Source: Isoetes taiwanensis (Eukaryota; Streptophyta; Lycopodiopsida; Isoetales; Isoetaceae). Taken from it: 64,000 nucleotides of DNA. Of this stretch, positions 1-11,300 are shown one piece after another. The notes beneath the pieces are model-generated. The model ran no database searches, had not been told where the DNA came from, and saw nothing but the letters and a program-made list of their open reading frames with translations. The position numbers were made by a program, and so were the translations under genes. The stretch's first letter is position 1. Every line of letters starts with the position of its first letter. The stretch covers positions 21,655,513 to 21,719,512 of the forward strand of contig JAJEKV010000014.1 in NCBI GenBank assembly GCA_021234155.1. The letters are read 5' to 3'.

Positions 1-770
1 TCATCGTGATTCTCGTGGTTCTTGTGCTCTGTGACACCGGGCATTAGTTCTCTGGCGGGGATTGCTATGTCGATCAACTCTTGTGAAACCCCATGGTAAA
101 GAGGTCCTCGGTGCGGGCGTGGGGCTGAGAGGGTATCGCCTCTGAGTTCACCCCCACCACACTCACTGGGGCTTGGAATGTAAGCTGGCTGGGCAACATC
201 TTTGCTAACGGGGCTTTGTATGTAGGCTGGCTGAGCTACCATTGTCGGAGTTTGTTTATGATGGTTTGATACTCAGGTTATGTTCTTTGCTCTTGATGTT
301 CATGATGTTTTCTTTATTGTCATAGTCTAGCGTTGCACCATAGGTTCTTGTGTCTTTGAATTGTTATGTTTGCTATCAAGATTCGAGTGTATTTCCATGC
401 ATGCGAGGCGACCGGGGATCCCACTTAGTCCGCGAGGACTAACCCGGTGAGTGCATGTGCGTGAAAAGAGCAAGGTGATGGCACCCAGTATTGTTGTGGC
501 TCATGGATGGTGCGGCTTCTAGGATTGAGTTGCTAACATGGATCTTTGTAACCATTGAGAATATGGATTCTTTGGATGTTAATGTTATTTGATTATATTG
601 AGATATCAAGTATTTGCTCATTGAGTTTTGAGTGTGCAATTTAGGCATGCAAGAGGAAGATTCAATTCTTCACCATATTCAATTGTTTGTCATACCAACC
701 TAGAATTAGCCTGGTATTGACAAGATCGAGGAGTTGCCTAGAGGTCAACTCGGCGAGGCTTCGTCCACGA
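1..770 (+). repeat. LTR copy A (3' part only)
   Basis: This is the 3' third of the 2.45 kb LTR, cut by the window edge. It aligns to 2790-3561, 34180-34942, 36936-37700 and 39717-40490. It ends just before the primer-binding site. Confidence 0.8.
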
Positions 771-786
771 TTTGGTATCGAAGCAA
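771..786 (+). other. Primer-binding site, tRNA-iMet type
   Basis: The sequence reads TTTGGTATCGAAGCAATG, one indel away from the plant TGGTATCAGAGC site. The same place in the other units (34944, 37701) reads TTTGGTATAGACAATG and TTTAGTATCCGAGCAATG. It lies directly after the LTR end, as expected for minus-strand priming. Confidence 0.8.
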
Positions 787-1057
787 TGTTGGATCTTTGG
801 GAGTTGGCTTGTTTGGTTGTGGCATTGTGATGCTAATGATCTTTCTTTGAGAGACATCAAGAGATGGTATCCTCGGAGGGAGGAACAATATCTAGAGGTG
901 GTTAGCATGAAGGTGCTAAGTAAGAATTCTCAGCGTAAGCTATAAAACAAACTTTCGGCGATGTTGAGAATACAGTTTTCTTGTATAAGTTTGGAATATA
1001 TATATAATCATGATAGTTATTAATGGATTTTACAAGTGCTAAGATCTGTGATGATGA

Positions 1058-1073
1058 CCCATGAGGACATGGG
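1058..1073 (+). other. Short hairpin upstream of the polypurine tract
   Basis: CCCATGAGGACATGGG is a perfect 6 bp stem with a 4 base loop. It is repeated at 37983-37998 and, with small changes, at 35226-35244. Its role is unknown. Confidence 0.5.
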
Positions 1074-1076
1074 TTA

Positions 1077-1092
1077 ATTTTTAGAAGGGGAA
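1077..1092 (+). other. Polypurine tract
   Basis: TTTTTAGAAGGGGAAG lies directly before the LTR start. The other units read TTTTTTAGAAGGGAGAC (35250) and TTTTTAGAAGAG (38002). A U-rich run followed by AGAAGGGGA is the usual plus-strand primer of plant LTR elements. Confidence 0.75.
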
Positions 1093-1094
1093 GC

Positions 1095-3561
1095 TATAGC
1101 AGGTCCTGGCCACCTAATGGGTCAATATACCTATTTATGTATGTATGTACATATTCATGGCATATATACAGCATGAGATTAGGGTTTTATCTCTTTGGAG
1201 AAAAGGTTTATTCTGAGCATGAAGGTAGGGGACAATTCTGGGCAGTTTGGGGCCGAAATTTGAAGCATCATATCTCGGCGACCCGAGATCCTTTTCAGGT
1301 GATTTTTTTTTTGTTGGAAAGGTCTTTAAGTAAGCTTTCTGGAATAGGTCTGATCAAGCCAAAACTCATCCGTATGCAAAAAGTTATGACAGAAATAGTG
1401 ATGCTGAGTCAGAATTGACTGCACTATGCCTATTCTTCTGCAGGTTGCTTCTTGGAGCTAGAAAACTGATCTTTGGAGGCGCAATCAATTACAAAGGGTC
1501 CAGAGATCTATGTGGAAAGAAATTATCAGGTGGGGTTTTGCTTTTGATCATTTGAGGTGTGCTATGAGCTGCCATGATTGAATACGCACATGATTTTTGC
1601 ATGCAAATATGATAGATTATGAATTTGTTGGAGACTCATAAGGCTAGAGAAAAAAATCAATGATTGGAAACATCCTGTAAGGCTGATTTTAAGTCAAATG
1701 AATGGCTGAATATTACATGAAGAGCACCGATTCAGCATGGAAACTTTAAAAAAAAAGGCAGAATTAGATTGGATGCAATGACGCACATAAGCTCTCCAAG
1801 CGCCATTTTGTGTTCATGTTATGTTTTGTCATTTTGGTTTTGTGCTTTATTTTGTTGGTCTTGTATTTCTTTGCCTTTCTCAATTTATTTGCATGTCCTA
1901 GTATGAAGCTAAGTCCTCATAGATGGAATTGGGTTGCATTCGGAGCTTAGCGAGAGAGGAGATCCGGAGCATGAAAGAGGTGGCCCGAATAATCATAATA
2001 GTAAGAATATGCATTGTTTGATGATTGTCTAACTATGGTAAAATTCTAAGGTTTGGGATAAAGTATCTTTCTTAGCTCATGGAGATGGGGCTAATCTTTG
2101 AGAAGTAGTCTAGCACGGATGTAGGCGTCAGCGACCCCTCGGCATCAAGGATTTCGGCATCAAGTTCGCATGTGGATCTTGAAATAGGAATAAGCGGTCA
2201 TCGACATCAAGGATTATTGAGATTGAGGCGGGTCCACATTGGTACAAGGAGAGCCATGTGAAGCTTGGGGGTTTTAGAATGTGACTATAGCATGAAATGC
2301 TGACTAGTGCGAGTCGTAGCGTAAGTTTTCAAGTTGTTGCATTGTATTTTATCAAGAGCATCATAGCTAATGGATTCAAAGTATAAGCGTTATGGAGCGT
2401 TGTATTCCTCATGGGAAGATGGTTTTGAGGTAAGTTTTGCATTATAGAAGATGTTAGTATCTTTCCTTGATCGATGCTTGATATATAGGTATTGAAAGCT
2501 ACATCAATGCCGGTCGACCCACGTAACTTCCTCCCACATGTTTGTATTGTGATCATGATCTTCACCAATGAGTTAGCTACTTCGAGCATGGTTGGGTTGT
2601 ATGGGCAACCTCGGCAAGAGCTAAGAGTATGATCTAGGCACATTTATTGTAAAATTCTCTAATGAACCCACATCTCATGGTCTTTGCATTGTTCCACTTT
2701 GTTGGTTTGGTATTTGTTATGTATTTGGAACCTCGGGGTCGGGCTTCTAGGTTAGGTGGCCTAGGTTGCTCGGCATGCTCATGTTCATCTGTGATTCTCG
2801 TGGTTCTTGTGCTCTGTGACTGAGGCGTTGGTTCTCCTGGCGGGGATTGCTCACGTCGATCAACTCTTAATGAAACCCCATGGTAAGAGGTCCTCCGGTG
2901 CGGGCGATGGTGAGAGGGTATCGCGCTGAGTTCACCCACCACCTCTGAGGGGGCTTGGAATGTAAAGTGTTTGGGCAACATCTTGCTAACGGGCCTGTAT
3001 GTAGGCTGGTGAGCTACCCATTGTCCGGAGTTTGTTTATGATGGTTTGATACTACGGTTATGTTCTTTGCTCTTGATGTTCATGATGTTTTCTTTATTGT
3101 CATAGTCTAGCGTTGCACCATAGGTTCTTGTGTCTTTGAATTGTTATGTTTGCTATCCAAGATTCCAAGTATTTCCATGCATCTGAAGGCAACGGGGATC
3201 CCCACTTAGTCACGAGGACTAACCCGGTGAGTGCATGTGCGATTGAAAGAGAGAAAGGCGATGGCACCCGGCGGCTGTTGTTAATAGCTCATGGATGGGC
3301 GAAATTCTAGGATTGAGTTGCTAACATGGATCTTTGTAACCATTGAGAATATGGATTCTTTGGATGTTAATGTTATTTGATTATATTGAGATATCAAGTA
3401 TTTGCTCATTGAGTTTTGAGTGTGCAATTTAGGCATTGCAAGAGGAAGATTCAATTCTTCACCATATTCAATTGTTTGTCATACCAACCTAGAATTAGCC
3501 ACCCGATTGACAAGATCCAAGAGTTGCCTAGAGGGTCAACTTCGGCGAGGCTAAATCCTGA
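1095..3561 (+). repeat. LTR copy B (full length)
   Basis: This copy is about 2467 bp. It starts TATAGCAGGTCCTGGCC (TGTAGCGGTCCTGGCC in copy D) and ends near TAAATCCTGA or TCCACCA. It matches LTRs D and E end to end. The small reading frames inside are broken differently in each copy and I do not call them genes. The LTR is much longer than the interior it flanks. Confidence 0.75.
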
Positions 3562-5245
3562 TCTTGGTCTTGCTCAAGACCCTTCTCCAGAATGTCTTGG
3601 GGTGCCGATCCATGAGACCAAACATCTGTTGCTAATGCTCTGCGAGGTATAGGGACGCACTTATGATAGAAGCACAATGACCCTAGTGTCCCTCTTTTTT
3701 AGTGCAAAATAAAAAGAGAAATTTGAGACTAGGTAGGAATCGCAACAACTGTAAAATTATACAAGAATCAGTCCGACCAGTCGCCAATCGATGTTGTTCA
3801 TCAACCTTCTTGAATCAACTAATCAAAGTAGAAATGGACTCATCATTGCCTTGCTTCATGTTCCTTGCATATAATAGAATAGGCAAGGCTAGATGTATGT
3901 CTATCTGTTATCATTACTAGCTCCTAAAGGCAATAATATCCATGTAATTTGATAATTATACAAAGCCATTTCCACTTACGCCAGATCTGATGGGTGTAAG
4001 TCAATGATTTTTTTATCATTGCAAAATAATCGACAACGGTGAAAATACTTGCTCAAGGTTTGAAAACCATTTTCTGCTCAGAAGGAACCAGTACTTCAAA
4101 TCCCTCCAATAGACGTTTTACATCAGCCTTCTAAAGCAACTAATCAAAACAGTGATGGGCGCGTAAGCATTGCTTGTATAGTAATTATCCCCAGAGATGG
4201 GCTCAACCTCGGAACGCTTTTTATTGTTTGTCAATTGTGCCATCTATCTTCCACGCTTATTCTTATAACAAATTTAAGTGAGTACCTATTTCCATGTCCA
4301 CAATGGAAGACATACGACATAGACCTGACAAACGACAATGAGAAATAAAAGTAATAGTGGAATCGAAAGATTGTTCATAAGCCCAAAGAGTTTAAGTTTA
4401 TCTGCAGTTTATATTTTGTTGTGATATTTTATTGCAAACTCGTGGCATGAAATTACCAAGATAGGCCTTCTACAAATCTTTCAAACCCAGCTTCAAGTTA
4501 CAAAAGACCAAATGTCTCGCCATGACGTAATATCATGGACTGCTATGCTTTCGGATTTAGCTACATGTCTACAAAGCCACTTGGATGACGAAGCAGCATG
4601 ACAACATTCCCACGCAAAGAATCCAACATCTGTTGGAACTTCTATTTGTTTGTTGTCAAATGGATATTGAATCAGAGGCAACTACAAAGTTTGAAAATCC
4701 TCTAATCTGCAACAAAGAAAATGCTCAATTTGTAAGCAAATAGAGAATTGGGTTCTATTACTTGCCTGCAATCACATGATGTAAAAGGGGTTACGGGCAT
4801 CCTTGGCAGCACATCAGCAAGAAATGTTCTTGCAGTAGCAATCCAAAGCAAACAATTGAGCTTCTAACTTAATAGTGCTTGCCCAAGCTATCTTTATGCC
4901 CAGAAGAAATCCCACATCAGATGCTTATCTTGGATGTAAGCTGCTTAATAGTACCATATAGATACAAGCAGCTAGATCATTGGCCTAAACTTCCAATGTT
5001 TGAGTTTTGTATTATGAGAGGTGCTTCTGGCATTTTTATGCAAGCAGCTAGTGTTGACCTTATGGAAAAAGACCTTAAGCAAATTGACCATAACTTTGCT
5101 AACTGCCATTTCCAGCCACAGAATAAACGCTTGGGGTTTCTACAAATCACCCAGACAATAACCTGTAAAGCAGGGTTCCGCTTCTAGGATCCATTATCCT
5201 TATTGAATCTTATCCGACTACCTTCAATGTAGATATTAACAGTAA
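3562..5245. other. Unassigned single-copy-looking DNA (repeated at 40491-42152)
   Basis: No gene is seen. Frames are interrupted, and the frames that stay open differ between this block and its second copy, which argues against selection for protein. The sequence is AT-rich and carries no terminal repeats that I could find. Confidence 0.5.
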
Positions 5246-5457
5246 TGAATATAAGGATTAATCTCCCTGAACAAACACAAATGATATTGTGCTTGTACAC
5301 ATCATCGATCCATGCCAAAGGACTTGATGATATGTAATGTGTCTATTCATGAAGAGATGCAATTCACACCTCTTCACAAACTATGTAAAGCCACAATCCA
5401 GGCTATTTGGATTAACTCTGATATATAAAATTTTCCGCAGAATTCTATTTCATAACA
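5246..5457 (+). repeat. Left LTR of the small element
   Basis: It starts TGAATATAAGGATTAATCTC and ends TTTCATAACA. It pairs with 8168-8382, sharing for example TCTATTCATGAAGA, CACCTCTTCACAAACTAT and AAAGCCACAATCC. Confidence 0.75.
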
Positions 5458-5470
5458 TGGTATCAGAGCC
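5458..5470 (+). other. Primer-binding site, tRNA-iMet
   Basis: TGGTATCAGAGCC is an exact match to the plant initiator tRNA-Met complement, directly after the left LTR. In copy 2 (42370) it reads TGGTATGAGCC, with two bases lost. Confidence 0.85.
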
Positions 5471-5826
5471 TCGTTAAAGGCTAAAGAAATCGAGGGCTGC
5501 CTTGTAGAGCAGCCCAACCAACCAACCAAGCAATCCAAGCAATGGAAGAAAATGATCCTGGACACAAGAATGCGGAAGAAATTAAGATTTACTCAAATCT
5601 TACATTTTTTTCTCTAAATCTATCTTAAGCACATAAAGAGCATCGAGATCATGCTGTCATCATCATATTGCTCATTGCAGCAAATACTAAAGGCTTATGT
5701 ACAAAATAAAATTACTGAATTGGCATCCCAAATCATCTTAAGGTCTCAGCAAAGAAGGCTGTGTAGACCGGACGTGATGTTGTAGCCATCAAACAATGCT
5801 CAGCAGTTATTCCAGTGAACAAGACA

Positions 5827-6545
5827 CTGAAGATCATGCATAAAATTGCATGCTAATCTCCAAGGGATATAACCCTGGGAAGCATTATGCCGCAGCGGAA
5901 AATTGCAGAAGGAATATTGAACAAGATCCATAAAACAACACCTCAGCCAAATTTCAGGAGTAATCCAGCCCCATACTAACACATGGAGGCAAATCCGAAA
6001 TTTTGGACTAACTAGGTGTAGTGCAGCGATTCAATCTGTCTTATGCACAAAGAAATTCAACAAAGGTGCAAGTTTGAATCTACCTATCTCTAGAGGACAA
6101 TAAGGTTTGCCACTCCTATTGAACAAGCAGCCTGACATAAGGAAGCAAAAACTGCCAATGCACTTGCATCAACCGACCACCAGACGAATTCGGAATGCTG
6201 AAGATCATGCATAAAATTGCATGTGCTAATCTCGAGGGATATAACCACAGGGAAGCATTCGCCGCATGGAAAATTGCCGAGAAGGAATAGCTTGAACGGA
6301 ATCCATAAAACAACACCTCATTAAAATTTAGGAATGATCATTTCCCATACCCAACGGAGGCCCGATAGAATTTTGGACTAACAAGTGTAGTGCAGCGATT
6401 CAATGTCTTATGCACAAAGAGACCAACAAAGGTGCAAGTTTGGATCTACCTATCTCACCTGGGGACAATAAGTTTTGCCGCTCCTATTATTGAACAAGCG
6501 GCATAAGGGAAGCCGAAGCACAAATGCCTTTTGCATCAACCGAAT
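5827..6545 (+). repeat. 371 bp internal tandem duplication
   Basis: Unit 1 begins at 5827 and unit 2 at 6198, both with CTGAAGATCATGCATAAAAT. Both run through AATTTTGGACTAAC and end near TGCATCAACCGA. Copy 2 of the block (42750-43100) carries only one unit, which accounts for most of the 0.31 kb change in alignment offset across this element. Confidence 0.75.
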
Positions 6546-8167
6546 TCACCCTTGAGGGTCGAAGCAGCATGAAATTTTGGCAGCGGTATATCGAGGGATT
6601 CACAGCACGATCAGCGTATAACCGAGGTTCAGCAGGAGGGTTTTGGACCATTTCTGTCACATTATGCTTAGGGGTTAGGGGTGTTTTATCTGCCCGATCG
6701 TTGCAAATTTCTCCTTCAAAGGGGTCAAATTGCGCTCAAAATGTGTATACGAAGTTTTGCTGCGAAGACGCGGATGCATACCCTTTATGTATAAAGGTGA
6801 TCCCCGTGCCGTGGCAGAGAAACAAAAGTTGGCTAAGGGCATGGGGTTTCGGCCTCTGAGTACTACTTCAAACGATTTCATCTTCTCGCTCCACGATGGG
6901 TGATATTTTAAAATTGTTCTTGATGAGCTGATCATCTCCCCTCGAATTCAAAATCTTTTATAGAAGAATAATCCGTGCGATTTGGAGCATCAACTCGCTC
7001 CGAATAAGTATTTCAAAAGCTTTCTTTTAGTCTTTGATCACAATGGTTAAAGACAAAAGACTTCCAGAAGAAGTTGATTTCCAACCAATCCGCCGAACAA
7101 AGCCGGATGTTCAAGTACCACCTCTCTGAAACAAAGGGTGAGTATTCCGCGAGGAATTTATACCTGTGCGGAGCTCGCGCAAGACTAGAAGAGTTAAAAT
7201 AAGCTGGTTGGCGGGTTAAAGGTGCATAGTCCCTAACACGAGGATAAACTCATATTTGCTTAGCATCAGGCTTGGTAGGTGGCCGCATCGCACACCATCA
7301 GGAGACGAGGAACCATGTTCCACGCCAAGGCCGGTCATCGGATTATTGAGAGTCCCCATTGAGATCGCTTCAGATAATGACGCTCCAATTTTCAAATGGC
7401 AATATTGAGGAGTGTTGCATCTCAATTTCTTTATAAATTTCCAGTGGTCATCATTCTGGCGAGGCCGAGTCTTAGCGGCGATTATTCCAGCATAAATTAC
7501 TTCGAATTCCTGATGAAAATTTGGCGAAACATTAGCCGAATACATGCAGAAGCGACCACATCGGTACTCAAAAGTGACCGAGTCATCAAACTCCAACTAA
7601 GTTGTTCAGTTAAAAGGTAATAAAAGCCATCAATAATAATTTGGATGCAAACCATTTAGTGGTCATCTAAAGATGTTATTTAAAAATACATTTGTGTGGT
7701 ACTCCCATGGGGCACTAACTCTTTCTAGGTCCGCCAAGATGAAAATGTTCCTGCTCAAGGGCCCCAGAGCTCTGACTGAATCTTGTTGGAAGTTCAAGAT
7801 CAAAGGGAAGTTAGGGAAAAGCCAAAGTGCAGCTGGCACACTTCCATTTTAGCGAGGAAAGAGTAGAGGGTTGGGTTATTAAGGTTTGATCTTATGAAAG
7901 CAAAGACTTCAGACAGTTCAAGTATTGCAGCTTACAAAGTTAAGGGTAAGTCCACAACCCGTATCGCTTTGTATTTTGAGACAAAAGCCCACACTTGATG
8001 GCACCCATATTAAAGCGAAGACCATTATGGTGGTAATGTTTATGATAATGAAGGCAAGTATGAAAGACGTGAGGGCTCAAGATAGCGAAGCGCTACAGGA
8101 ATTCTCAAGAAGAAGATTTATAAAGGTTGTTCATGAAAGAAGATTAAGGAAGAGTAATGCCAATTAA

Positions 8168-8382
8168 TGAATATAAAGAGTTAATCTCCACTGAACAAAC
8201 CTGATAATCAAATGCTTGTACATTATGATCCATGCCAAAAGGACATGATGATATTAGCAGCCGTATCTATTCATGAAGAAGTGCAACTCCACCTCTTCAC
8301 AAACTATATCAAAAGCCACAATCCGAGGCTATTTAAGTTCAACTTTCGATATATACAATTTCGAAATTCCTATTTCATAACG
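8168..8382 (+). repeat. Right LTR of the small element
   Basis: It starts TGAATATAAAGAGTTAATC and ends near TATTTCATAACG. It matches the left LTR along its length with small indels. Confidence 0.7.
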
Positions 8383-11300
8383 ATGAATTTCAGGCGCTAT
8401 ACCAAACCCATTTATTAAAGAGCAAATTAGAACATAATACAGGTAGGGCTGCTCAAATAACCCTAAAATAAACCTAATTTTTAACTGATTACGTCTTGCA
8501 TCTTTTGGTTAGGATATTTAAATTGAAATCCTTAAGGTGTAACCATTAAAGCACCACATAAACTTCCAATGTTTGTTTTTCTTTTTTGGAGTTGCCACAG
8601 CAACCCTTTAGGAAAATATGGGGCCAAGAGACACATAGGGGCCGCGATTTAAAGAATCTTGCTTAAGCATATTCCTTGTCCATAGGCATGGACTTGGGTT
8701 GAGGGACCCACGATTATGTGAGCTTGGCGGAGGGTGGGGATCACGATTAAGTCTTTGAAGGGCTCAAGCACATCATCCATTGATATACGCTCGGGGATGG
8801 ATTTCGGGTAGTTACTTTGCCTTGTGGACAGCTAGCTGTAGTGTGGAAGTAATTAGACCAAAGCAATAACACCAAATGGGCCGCTTCCGGACCCGGCGGA
8901 GGCTTGATTTTGGCATCTTGGTTTCCGATGGGACCCAGCTTTCAAAGGGACCATTAATTGGAGCTCGAATTGTGAAATTGCATTCTATGGGGGCGTGACC
9001 TTGAACAAAGGTATCCTTCCTTTGAGATTACAAAACTTTGTAGTGTTGCCCGGAGATAATCCCGGTTATTTGATGCCAATCGAACATGCTCCGAAATCAA
9101 AATTATCGTGGACACTTTCGAAGGTCTTTGGGAGGTGAAGTTGCTTATAGTCATAGGATCCTTTCTTTGAGTTGTTGTCTTTGCCCCTATTTTATATGGA
9201 TTGGTTTTGAAGGAGAACATTATTCCCCTATCATACGCAGCATGGAAGTGATTTGAGGCTGGGAAATATAGAAGCTATTAAGTAGGTGGTATCATCGCGG
9301 GATGCGCTAACTTGACATAGAAGGTTTGTTACATTCCGGAGTAAGAATCAAATAGGTCACGAGATTGATGCAAAGCGGGGAGCAAAGCTCTGCAATAAGA
9401 AGAAGAAAAGAAAACTAAAGCGAAGGAGAACTTTCGACATAGGAAGCACACAAAGTCCATTGCGATCTTGATTTGTGCGGCCCGGGGCATGGGCAAATGA
9501 AGATCTTTAATTTGGAAGAAATGGAGAGCGAAGTGATTAGGGAATTTTTAACATATTTTATTAGAGGAGAATCCTTTAAAAATCACGAGGAAATATCATG
9601 ATGCTCCTTGTGGTCTCATGTCGAGTTGGCCTAAAATTTGGTGGGCAAAGTCGCAATTGATGTTAAGGATCTTTGAATCTAAATATTGTCACAACTAGAA
9701 TGGTATTACAAATGTTCATATACTTGCATTATGTTTCATGTGTCTTAATTGAGAAGCCTTGAGAATACGCATAGTACTTTTTTGAGGAAGAATACTAGGA
9801 TGGAAGGCTATATTTACATGCCATGATAGAATAGAATAGAATAATTATAGTACATCAATGCTCTATATTTTAGGCTTCATATACTGTGCTTACAAGATGA
9901 TAAAGTTTTGATTTTTATCCGGGACCTTAAAGATCGATGTCCTTTTTGGTACTAAAATTCATGTTGGTTTTTTCCTTAAATTATCTGAAAGCGGCCGGAG
10001 GAAGAATATCACATATGCAAATGGGTCCAGGGATATGTAATTTCTTGAATATTGCTAAATTATCTTTGTCTGACATAGAGAACAACACACCTTTCGAGAT
10101 GCGTATTGGCTGTCAGTTCATATTTTGTAATTCTTAAGACTTATTAATTGCTTAACATTTGTGGGATGTCTTGCAATTATTTAAGATGGAAGATGTCGGC
10201 CTTAGAATTTAGGTGGGTCGGTTAACCAATATTATCTTGCTCCTTGTAATACACAACTTGAAGTTTGCTGATGAGGTTGTGTTAAGAGATTATTTCACGG
10301 CTCATTATCAATCCTCCACGCCAGATGTTTAGTAGCCAATAATGGGGCTTAGAAGGGGAAACAAATCGCAATATGTGATGATTTATTTCGTGTGATAAAA
10401 GAATGTCATCTATCCCTTAGCTAGTCGAGGCTGAGGAGGTGCCTATTTAACCCACATATTTTACTAACCAACAGCATGAGTACTGTACATGCAAATTTTT
10501 TGGAGTGTGTTGCATTTTTCTGAATAGACCTGACAAGAAGAGGATGGGGATATCCTTGGCCTAATGTTAATTTATGGCCAAAGCATATTTATTACGACAG
10601 TCTCCCTTGGGCGGCTTGCTTCAATGCCAAAGAGGGGCCATGTTTTGTGGCTGTTGTACAGAGCATCAGCAGAATTAGTCAAAGAGTGTTTAAAATGTTA
10701 GGAAGTATCCGAGTCCAGGAAGTGTATCATTGACCTCTAAACACGAGATTGAGCCGTGTCTTATTATTCATAAATAGTAAAAGCCAGCTTTCACGGTAGT
10801 TTGTTTTGAACTTTTGTCTCTCAAATGTTGCATTGCAACTTTTTTATCCTGTATCATTCCGCAGGCGTGTGTTATCATATTGTTGATATAACTTATTAAG
10901 GAAGTTCAAAACTATCGTGAAGCCTCGGAAGGACACCCAGTCATAGTAGAAGCCATGGCATACATCGGGCCAGTCACCAGAGTTAAGCAAAATGTTTGTT
11001 ACATGCCATGAGAAGTTCACCTCCAGCTTCCAGCCGAAGGGGCTGAAACAAATGAAGAGCCAAAAGGATTGTTTGCATACTTTAGGGCTGGTTACATACA
11101 TGTTTCAATTAGGACTATTGAGGTAGTATTGCGTCTTTAAAATTTGATGGATCTTTCCCAGAATTTACATTCCTTGGTGATTCTCTCCCTAGTTTATCGT
11201 CTGTTTAAAGAGACTATTTTGCTTTCACATTAAATTGGGGTACATTGGATTACTCCAATTTATCTTTAGAATTTGAGGGTAATTATTTGTTGGTTCTTTT

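Larger units (their letters stand above)
771..1094 (+). mobile_element. Internal region of the giant-LTR element, unit 1
   Basis: Only about 324 bp separate the PBS from the next LTR. All frames are broken and no protein motif is seen. The stretch is conserved in the two units of array 2 (34943-35265 and 37701-38014), including a small hairpin and a polypurine tract at its 3' end. A replication-competent element would need enzymes supplied in trans. Confidence 0.7.
1..3561 (+). mobile_element. LTR array 1 (partial LTR - internal - LTR)
   Basis: This is a head-to-tail array of one LTR retrotransposon. Positions 1-770 repeat at 2790-3561 with a period of about 2.79 kb. Each period holds a PBS, a 0.32 kb interior, a polypurine tract and a 2.45 kb LTR. 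The left LTR is cut by the window start. No gag, protease, reverse transcriptase or integrase is seen, so the element is non-autonomous. The right edge is shared exactly with array 2: both arrays are followed by the same unique sequence, GTCTTGCTCAAGACC-like. A shared LTR between successive units is what unequal recombination between LTRs produces. Confidence 0.8.
5246..8382 (+). mobile_element. Small non-autonomous LTR retrotransposon (copy 1)
   Basis: Two 0.21 kb direct repeats (5246-5457 and 8168-8382) flank 2.7 kb. The left repeat ends in TTTCATAACA and is followed at once by TGGTATCAGAGCC, the plant initiator tRNA-Met primer site typical of Copia elements. An ATG follows near 5542 (ATGGAAGAAAATGATCC), a position where gag-pol would begin, but the frame closes within about 30 codons and no gag, protease, integrase or RT motif appears in the 2.7 kb. 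The interior contains a 371 bp tandem duplication absent from copy 2. It is longer than a classical TRIM and could be a LARD-like derivative. Confidence 0.75.

Noticed and set aside
1137-1418. 93-codon frame at the LTR start, repeated at 38055
   Set aside because: It lies inside the LTR and is broken at different places in copies D and E, so it is not maintained as protein.
1-3561. Satellite DNA or rDNA spacer as the explanation of the 2.79 kb period
   Set aside because: Each period contains a primer-binding site, a polypurine tract and LTR-type TG start in the order of an LTR retrotransposon, which explains the tandem better.
4500-4570. PPR-like string MSRHDVISWTAMLS in one plus-strand frame
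   Set aside because: It looks like a pentatricopeptide repeat, but copy 2 (41420-41475) reads quite differently at the same place and no neighbouring repeat or open frame supports it.
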